21,732 nt of DNA, taken from assembly GCA_026770615.1 (NCBI GenBank), contig MU631545.1, positions 124,258 to 145,989 on the forward strand. Reading direction: 5' to 3'. A program made the translations under genes and the position numbers. The stretch comes from Pavlovales sp. CCMP2436 (lineage: Eukaryota > Haptophyta > Pavlovophyceae > Pavlovales). Positions 17,120-21,732 of the stretch are shown piece by piece (positions within the stretch are counted from its first letter, which is position 1; each line of letters begins with the position of its first letter). The notes under the pieces are model-generated. The model had not been told where the DNA came from, did no database searches, and saw nothing but the letters and a program-made list of their open reading frames with translations.

Positions 17120-17895
17120 TGCAGCTCTGTCGCCCATCCCCGATTCAATCCGAATCCATCCAAACCCATCCAATCCATCCGAATCCATCCATCCCAATCC
17201 GATTCCATCCCGTCCCCCTGGACAAGAAGACGAGAACTGCTGCCTACCTGTGAAAGGTGCTGTGCATGGACTTGCACAACGCGCTCGTGCTTTTGACGAC
17301 CGCCGTAGATACTGCGTGGCCCGGGAGCCCAACCAAGCCGAATCTGTTACTTGTTCGTCAAGTATACGGATCTCCGCAAACTCTCAAACGTCAACGGCAT
17401 CGACGGCATTAACCGTCTATCTTCTAATTCCACCCCTTCCGCGTCATCATCAATCAATCACCGTTAACACGATCAATCAATCCGATCAAATCAATCCGAT
17501 CATTGATACATCTTCATCCTCATCCTCATCATGATCAACATCCATCAATCTCTACATGTACGGGAACGACTACATCAATCGGGACTATCCCGTGCTCTAT
17601 AAGGATAGAGCACAACACGATCTATCCTCAATCGATCCGCGCGTCCAGAACACGATCTATCTACCCGTCCGCTACATGGGTGGGAGTGTTATATATATAT
17701 ATATATATATATTACTGTCGGTCGGCCCCGCGTTGCGCAGCGACTCCAGCGCTTTGTTTTCGGCTTCCTCCTCATCCACCACTTCTACCAGCTCCCCACT
17801 TCGGCGTAGCGCGTAGGAGCCTGCGTCGGAGCGCTAAGATCAGCATGACTTTTGAAACGTACCGCCAGCCCGAACCCCCCTACATTAATATATAA
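17120..17895. other. Non-coding, repeat-rich spacer after protease
   Basis: Holds CCATCC/GAATCC tandem repeats (about 17140-17215), ATC-rich sequence (17440-17540), a perfect 9-bp hairpin with an AAGG loop (17592-17613), a GGGTGGGAG tract then TGTT (17678-17690), and a 22-bp (AT)n microsatellite (17691-17712). No convincing protein-coding frame. The combination resembles retroelement 3' untranslated/LTR sequence but has no second copy here. Confidence 0.5.
17592..17613 (+). repeat. Perfect 9-bp stem hairpin
   Basis: GTGCTCTAT, loop AAGG, ATAGAGCAC. Isolated in low-complexity sequence; function unknown. Confidence 0.8.
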
Positions 17896-17952
17896 TAGCG
17901 GCTCAGCATGGTTCAACAAGTGTTGTTCAGTCACTGGCTTGGTCGACGTCAG
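17896..17952 (-). repeat. Copy B of the dispersed repeat, inverted
   Basis: The reverse complement reads CTGACGTCGACCAAGCCAGT then TGAACAACACTTG and TTGAACCATGCTGAGCCGCTA. Three differences from copy C in 57 bp. Its inner side is an AT-rich TATATTAA stretch. Confidence 0.85.
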
Positions 17953-18090
17953 GCTGAGGTACCCAAATGGGTATCCAGAATCCCCAGCGGTTTCACCAGG
18001 ATAATCAGATTAATCAGAACCCTGAATCGAACATTCCGGATGACGCTTTAATCAGCGTAATCGATTCTTTAATTCTCTCTTCAACTAATC
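17953..18090. other. AT-rich spacer
   Basis: GC drops sharply compared with the surroundings. Short inverted repeats occur (GGTACCC-AAAT-GGGTATC near 17958; ACGCT-TTAATC-AGCGT near 18042). No gene. Confidence 0.5.
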
Positions 18091-18187
18091 ATGCCAGAGC
18101 CTGATACCAGCCCGGAGACGGGCGGCCCGGAGAGCCCGCATTTGGGCGCCGATCCGCCTTCTGACCCCAACAATCTGGCTACAACAG

Positions 18188-18375
18188 ATGCCCGAAATAG
18201 GTCGCGCCCGCTCCGATCCGCCTGCGTCGTCGGCAGCGGGAGCAGGGGCGCCTGCGGGTCAGATCGGAGCAGGCGGATCGGAGCAGGGCCGGCTACAACA
18301 ATTTGGGCAGCAGCGGAAGCAGGGGCGCCTGCGTCCTCCGCGCCCGCCGGCGTCGTCGGCAGCGGGAGCAGCACC
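18188..18375 (+). repeat. Degenerate repeats around GTCGTCGGCAGCGGGAGCAG
   Basis: GTCGTCGGCAGCGGGAGCAG occurs near 18225 and again near 18352; GAAGCAGGGGCGCCTGCG-like sequence near 18240 and 18318; CTACAACA near 18180 and 18293. Suggests local duplication. Confidence 0.6.
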
Positions 18376-18933
18376 CGCCCGTTGCTCAGCCGGAGCACGG
18401 AGAACAGGTTCTTTACGTTGACGCTCGTCTTGCGCGCGTTGAGCACGAGCGACATGTAGTCTGAGCCGCTCGTGCGTTTGGCCCCGCGAGCCTGAGCAGC
18501 AGGCAAAAGTGGTGGTGCACGAACACGTCCAGCGCACCCAGCAGCCTGCGGTTGCTGCGCCCCCGCTGGATGACGCCGCTGAAGGCCGGTGCGAGCTGCC
18601 CATCCGCGCTGACGTCACAAGCACCTGCTCGCCCGGCGCCTCGGCGGCGGCGGAGGTGAAGGCCCCCACATTGGTCGCGAGGAGGGCCGCCGAGCGCCTG
18701 CCCGAGGACGCGTGAAGCGTGCGCGCCGCACACCTGGGCACCCCGCACTGGATCTCGCCGGCGCCGCCCAGGTGCACGAGCAGTGCATCGCGTGCGCCTC
18801 GGCGAGCTCGTCGTCGCCGCCGCCGCACGGGAGGGCCAGGTGCTCGGCATCGATCGCCAAGGTGGAGGGTCCGGCGGGGGCCGCCGGAGGCGGCTCGCGC
18901 CGCCCTGGCCGCGGCGTAGGCGTCTGGAAGCAT
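18259..18933 (-). pseudogene. Unidentified minus-strand coding relic
   Basis: Not recognised. From the right, protein-like pieces are HLGGAGEIQCGVPRCAAR and LLATNVGAFTSAAAEAPGEQ (18760-18620), then in another frame FSGVIQRGRSNRRLLGALDV with FVHHHFCLLLRLAG (18590-18490), then in a third frame SDYMSLVLNARKTSVNVKN and LFSVLRLSNGRVLLPLPTT (18470-18350). At least two frame shifts. Downstream the sequence turns into degenerate repeats shared by 18188-18260 and 18300-18375. Lies between inverted repeat copies B and C. Confidence 0.35.
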
Positions 18934-19379
18934 TGCCTCTCACGGGACCATTGCGTTTCGTAAGTATTCCGAAAATGACCTGTCAGGACCTGCCACCAAT
19001 GAGAGTGTTACTGCAGGGAGGGAACCCTAGTCACCCAGGCAAGCTTGATCAGCCCCCGCCCAGGAGAGGCAGTATCGGCACTGGCCTGGTCATTACAACT
19101 CCCGGGGCACCGAACGAAAGGACTAACCCCTCATCACCCAAACCAGCGTGTCGACGGACAGCAGGAAGAAAGGCTAGCAGAGCGGCCAGACTGTCATCTG
19201 TTGCTATCCGATAGACACCCGGACGCTATTTACTGCTGCTGCGCAAGTATTTGCCCGTCTGCCTTCCGCCATGCTACCTGGCGCTACGAAACTAACTTAT
19301 TTGTAGATATTGTCGCCGATTCATAGATATTCCGGCAACTTGATTTTGCGGCCCGAATGCAATGCGGGGCCTGGTAAAA

Positions 19380-19429
19380 GTGACTGGTATTTAGTGACTG
19401 GTAGCGGTGACTGGTATTTAGTGACTGCC
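19380..19429 (+). repeat. Two tandem units of about 25 bp
   Basis: GTGACTGGTATTTAGTGACT occurs twice in tandem, and half a unit (TATTTAGTGACTGG) recurs immediately beyond repeat copy C, as if copy C interrupted the array. Confidence 0.8.
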
Positions 19430-19438
19430 AGGACTAAC

Positions 19439-19497
19439 GTCTGACGTCGACCAAGTCAGTGAGTGAACAACACCTGTTGAACCATGCTGAGCCGCTA
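19439..19497 (+). repeat. Copy C of the dispersed repeat
   Basis: Reads GTCTGACGTCGACCAAGTCA onward to GAGCCGCTA, then a TATATA microsatellite. Embedded in the TATTTAGTGACTGG tandem repeats. Confidence 0.85.
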
Positions 19498-19691
19498 TAT
19501 ATATATATATATTTAGTGACTGGAAGAGGCCTCATGCGTGGTGGTGATGCAGCAAACAATCAGATCCTCGATCGGCCCAGCGAATCGTGAGATCGAGCTA
19601 CAAAACCTCCGACCCAGGAAGCGCGCGCGCAGCTAGGGGTGAGCGCTGCACCGCATGTCCAAGGTTTGTTGACGGCGCTGCCGGGCTCCAA

Positions 19692-19978
19692 CCCGCGATG
19701 CGGCTACGCTCATGTGGCTCGCCAAGCATCTGCGCGCGCGCGTCATGGTGGCAAGGGTGGGCTTCGACCCACACCAGCAGACTACCGCGGAGCACACGCT
19801 TCTGGCCGACGCCGTGACCAACGCCAAATTTACCAATATTCATATCGGCGCGCTGGCGTGCAGGGCGATCGCACGCGCCCGCCGGCACCGCCAATGCTAC
19901 ATGTCGCCTTCTTCGTGCCCGCCCCGCGCCTCGGGCCAGCAACCCGCCGACATGTCGAAAATGGGCAATATATTATGA
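19692..19978 (+). pseudogene. Unidentified short coding relic
   Basis: One frame reads RDAATLMWLAKHLRARVMVA, RVGFDPHQQTTAEHTLLADA and NAKFTNIHIGALACRAIARA, protein-like and amphipathic. The start is unclear (first ATG 19712) and the tail after about 19900 is not convincing. No family recognised. Confidence 0.3.
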
Positions 19979-20047
19979 ATGCAACAAGCTAGTTACACAG
20001 TGCTACAATTTTTTAAAAGGCGGAAAATACATTATGAACGCAACAAG
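19967..20047 (+). repeat. 22-bp direct repeat
   Basis: AATATATTATGAATGCAACA and AG at 19967-19988 recurs at 20026-20047 with two substitutions; spacing 59 bp. Could be a short tandem unit or an old target-site duplication around a small insertion. Confidence 0.7.
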
Positions 20048-20449
20048 TCAAGGGGCGACGAATCAGACGCGGTCGCGAAAAGTAAGGCTGTGCATCCGTG
20101 CAGCACACGTACTATGAGTAAATGCGTATCCACACTGCTGGTATTTCCGATTTTCGAAAAAGGGCCTAATTTCGAAAAAGGGCCTATTTTCGGAAAACGC
20201 ACGTCCTCGCGCTTATTTGCTCGCAAACGACCGGTGAAAACCTTTGAAGTATGTCACGGTCCACTTTGCACGCGCGACGCCCCCCCGCGAACAGACGCGG
20301 CCGTGCACCTTTGCAAGTTTGCCGGGTTCCACTTGGATACGCTGACTCGTTGTGTTCCCGTGCCCAGGTGCATCTCGGTCTCTCGCCTGAGCGATCATCA
20401 CCGCCGCCGTTATGCCCGCTCCGGCCGGCCCGACCCGAGGTGAGCCCTT
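20048..20449. other. Spacer without a supported gene
   Basis: Apart from the 18-bp tandem repeats no coding or RNA signal is convincing. A plus-strand frame 19979-20443 is open but its protein is unlike its neighbours and not recognised. Confidence 0.45.
20152..20199 (+). repeat. 18-bp tandem repeat, 2.7 copies
   Basis: TTTCGAAAAAGGGCCTAA, then TTTCGAAAAAGGGCCTAT, then a partial TTTCGGAAAACG. The unit length is six codons, and the minus strand reads FSKLGPFSKIGN in frame. Confidence 0.85.
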
Positions 20450-20512
20450 TTGAGATACACGCACCTGAGCGCGCTCATATCTCACGAACCCCGCATACGG
20501 AGGGAGCCCATG

Positions 20513-21432
20513 ATGGCTGATTTAGGATCTATGCTCGTACAGATGGCAGCGTCCTCGGGTCTTCCGGGAGTCTTGGCTGAGAGGCTCGCTAGCTCACGTG
20601 CACCTGTGCTGACAAAACACATGCTTTACCCCCTCAAACTCGCCGACGCGCAGGTCGATAGCAAAGACGCAGCAGGTGCACGCACTGACGGGCCAGAGGC
20701 GCACGAAGTCAAGCTGGTCCATCAGGCGCCCGCGCGCCGTCAGCGCCAAGGCGCTGGACAAGCGCGCGAAGGCCGAGCTCGCGAGAGCGGCTGACCTCGA
20801 GGCGCGCCACGCACACCAAGTCCTGCTCGACGCCACGAAGCTCACAGAGGAGGTGGGGCACGTGCTGGACCTCGCGCGTCACTACCTCGAGCTCGCGCGC
20901 AAGTGGATGGTTCTCGCCGCCGGCGCTCGCAACGGCAAGCAGCTCCGCGACAACGCGACCTACGTCTGCACAATCTTCCCGCCGGCCGCATTCGCCCTCT
21001 TCGCAAAAGCGCTCGGTGCCGCATCACGACCACGGCCAAGCCTTACTGACGGGAGCTGCAGGAGATCAGCTCGGACGACCCGATCGCCATCGAGGAGTTC
21101 GCCGACCTCGGCGCTCGCAAGGGCGCGGCGTCGAAGCGGCGCGGCTCACCGGCGACTCGAGGCTCGTCTCAGCCGTGGGTCTGAGAGCCAGGTTGCTCGT
21201 CGACGACAAAGACAGGTCGCCGCTATCAATGCGCCTCACACTGGTGCTCGCGAGCGTCAACAGCCAGGAGGGCGTGCACGCGCCGGATGTCCCCGCCGAG
21301 CTCCGGCCCCAGATGACCGAGTTCGCGTTGGGGCAACCGTACGCGATGGCCGAGGCCGGAGTCGTTGTGGCGCCCGAGATGATCGCCATATGCAATGCGC
21401 GCGCACTCGCATCGCGCAGGCCAGCCGCGTAG
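20513..21432 (+). pseudogene. Unidentified coding relic, helical protein
   Basis: Not recognised. ATG 20513 gives MADLGSMLVQMAASSGLPGV and LAERLASSRAPVLTKHML. After a one-base shift near 20665 it continues KTQQVHALTGQRRTKSSWSI, DKRAKAELARAADLEARHAH, HVLDLARHYLELARKWMVLA and NATYVCTIFPPAAFALFAKA. A second shift near 21020 leads across TGA 21047 to RELQEISSDDPIAIEEFADL, and a third near 21170 to LRARLLVDDKDRSPLSMRL and LRPQMTEFALGQPYAMAEAG up to TAG 21430-21432. The same frame stays open beyond that TAG to the window end. Long amphipathic helices suggest a structural, gag- or ORF1-like protein (inference). Confidence 0.4.
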
Positions 21433-21732
21433 CTGCCGCCGAGCTTGCCACCGCCGAGCCCGCCGCTGCCCCGGCCGCTGCCGCCCAGCAGCCCGCCGTT
21501 CACGCTTCCCGTCCCATACTCGCCACCTCTCCCGCCCCTGGTGGGCAAGCGCATCGGCGAGGCGAGCCACCCTGGCCCGCTGACCAGGTTGGCTCACCTC
21601 GCCAACCTGGTACTGCCCGCCGAGCTCCTTCAGGCCCTGCCCGCCGCCGAGCCCCTGCCCGCCCTGTCCGCCGAGCCCCTGCCTGCCCTGCCCGCCGAGC
21701 TCCTGCCCGCCCTGCCCACCGCCGAGCCCCTG
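21433..21732 (+). CDS. Pro-rich reading frame with GEASHPGP motif, open at right edge
   Basis: One hundred codons without a stop and without ATG, in frame with the last part of the preceding relic across TAG 21430. It reads PPSLPPPSPPLPRPLPPSSP, then VGKRIGEASHPGPLTRLAHL, then repeats of PAEPLPALPAELLPALP to the edge. HPGP resembles the end of 2A-type ribosome-skipping peptides (consensus ends NPGP), but the required upstream pattern is only partly met. If this is a retroelement, the pol-type frame would lie to the right of the window. Confidence 0.4.
   Translation, partial: MPPSLPPPSPPLPRPLPPSSPPFTLPVPYSPPLPPLVGKRIGEASHPGPLTRLAHLANLVLPAELLQALPAAEPLPALSAEPLPALPAELLPALPTAEPL
21583..21611 (+). 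repeat. Perfect 11-bp stem hairpin
   Basis: ACCAGGTTGGC, loop TCACCTC, GCCAACCTGGT. Lies inside the Pro-rich frame, directly after the GEASHPGP codons. Confidence 0.85.
21612..21732 (+). repeat. 24-27-bp tandem repeat running off the window
   Basis: Units of CTGCCCGCCGAGCYCCTG and variants, about five, encode PAEPLPAL or PAELLPAL on the plus strand and GQGLGGQG-like residues on the minus strand. Confidence 0.8.

Larger units (their letters stand above)
13918..17952 (+). mobile_element. copia-2: gag-protease unit bounded by inverted repeats
   Basis: Between inverted copies A and B lie a TCA-rich leader, a likely intron, gag, a zinc knuckle and an aspartic protease, and no integrase, reverse transcriptase or RNase H. 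Direct LTRs were not found. A polypurine-like GGGTGGGAG followed by TGTTATAT at 17678-17692 resembles a polypurine-tract/LTR start, but no matching 5' copy is evident. Either a truncated copia element or a non-autonomous derivative. Confidence 0.55.
18934..19640. other. Spacer without a supported gene
   Basis: Short frames only. Contains the TATTTAGTGACTGG tandem repeats (19380-19429, one more unit at 19510-19523), dispersed repeat copy C and a TATATA microsatellite (19496-19512). Confidence 0.55.

Noticed and set aside
16211..17332. 373-codon open frame on the minus strand
   Set aside because: Antisense to the zinc-knuckle/protease frame, which has clear motifs.
17678..17712. Polypurine tract and 3' LTR start of copia-2
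   Set aside because: GGGTGGGAG-TGTTATAT looks right, but no matching 5' LTR copy was found, so it is noted rather than annotated as an LTR.
21612..21732. CRISPR-like array
   Set aside because: Units are contiguous degenerate codon repeats without unique spacers.

Overview
This looks like GC-rich nuclear DNA from a eukaryotic protist or microalga (inference). There are no operons or Shine-Dalgarno sites. GT-AG-type introns with long pyrimidine tracts are visible, a homologue of the ER lectin OS-9 is present, and most of the remainder is decayed Ty1/copia-type retroelement sequence plus unidentified, frameshifted coding relics. G/C-ending codons, pyrimidine-rich introns and high TE density would fit a haptophyte- or dinoflagellate-like alga, but nothing here fixes the taxon.

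Layout. 1-399 (minus): a copia-type protease C-terminal region, open at the left edge and without an ORF-track-style stop. 590-6379: a nearly full-length but dead copia element (copia-1) with a promoter-like U3, gag, protease, integrase, reverse transcriptase and RNase H on the plus strand. Instead of direct LTRs it is bounded by a 217-bp inverted repeat (721-937 and 6163-6379). 6403-9524 (minus): a large unidentified gene relic with Gly/Tyr/His repeats, a helical domain and a proline-rich tail. 9705-10904 (minus): an OS-9-like gene with a signal peptide, introns and the first half of its mannose-6-phosphate-receptor-homology domain; the rest of the domain is missing. 10933-13047: a 2.1-kb unit bounded by a 23-bp inverted repeat, holding an unidentified plus-strand coding relic. 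13400-13895: another relic. 13918-17952: a second copia-type unit (copia-2) with a leader containing a likely intron, gag, zinc knuckle and protease only, bounded by inverted copies of a 57-59-bp repeat. 17953-21732: AT-rich spacers, tandem repeats, three decayed coding relics, and at the right edge a Pro/Ala-rich reading frame with a GEASHPGP motif.

How it fits together: OS-9 is the only recognisable host gene. Everything else is mobile-element or relic DNA, apparently accumulated around it and perhaps inside its introns. Coding relics are repeatedly broken by single-base shifts and stops, so products were recognised by following protein-like sequence from frame to frame. No rRNA, tRNA or CRISPR was supported. 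The most unusual pattern is three separate units in 20 kb bounded by inverted rather than direct repeats, two of them containing copia-type genes.
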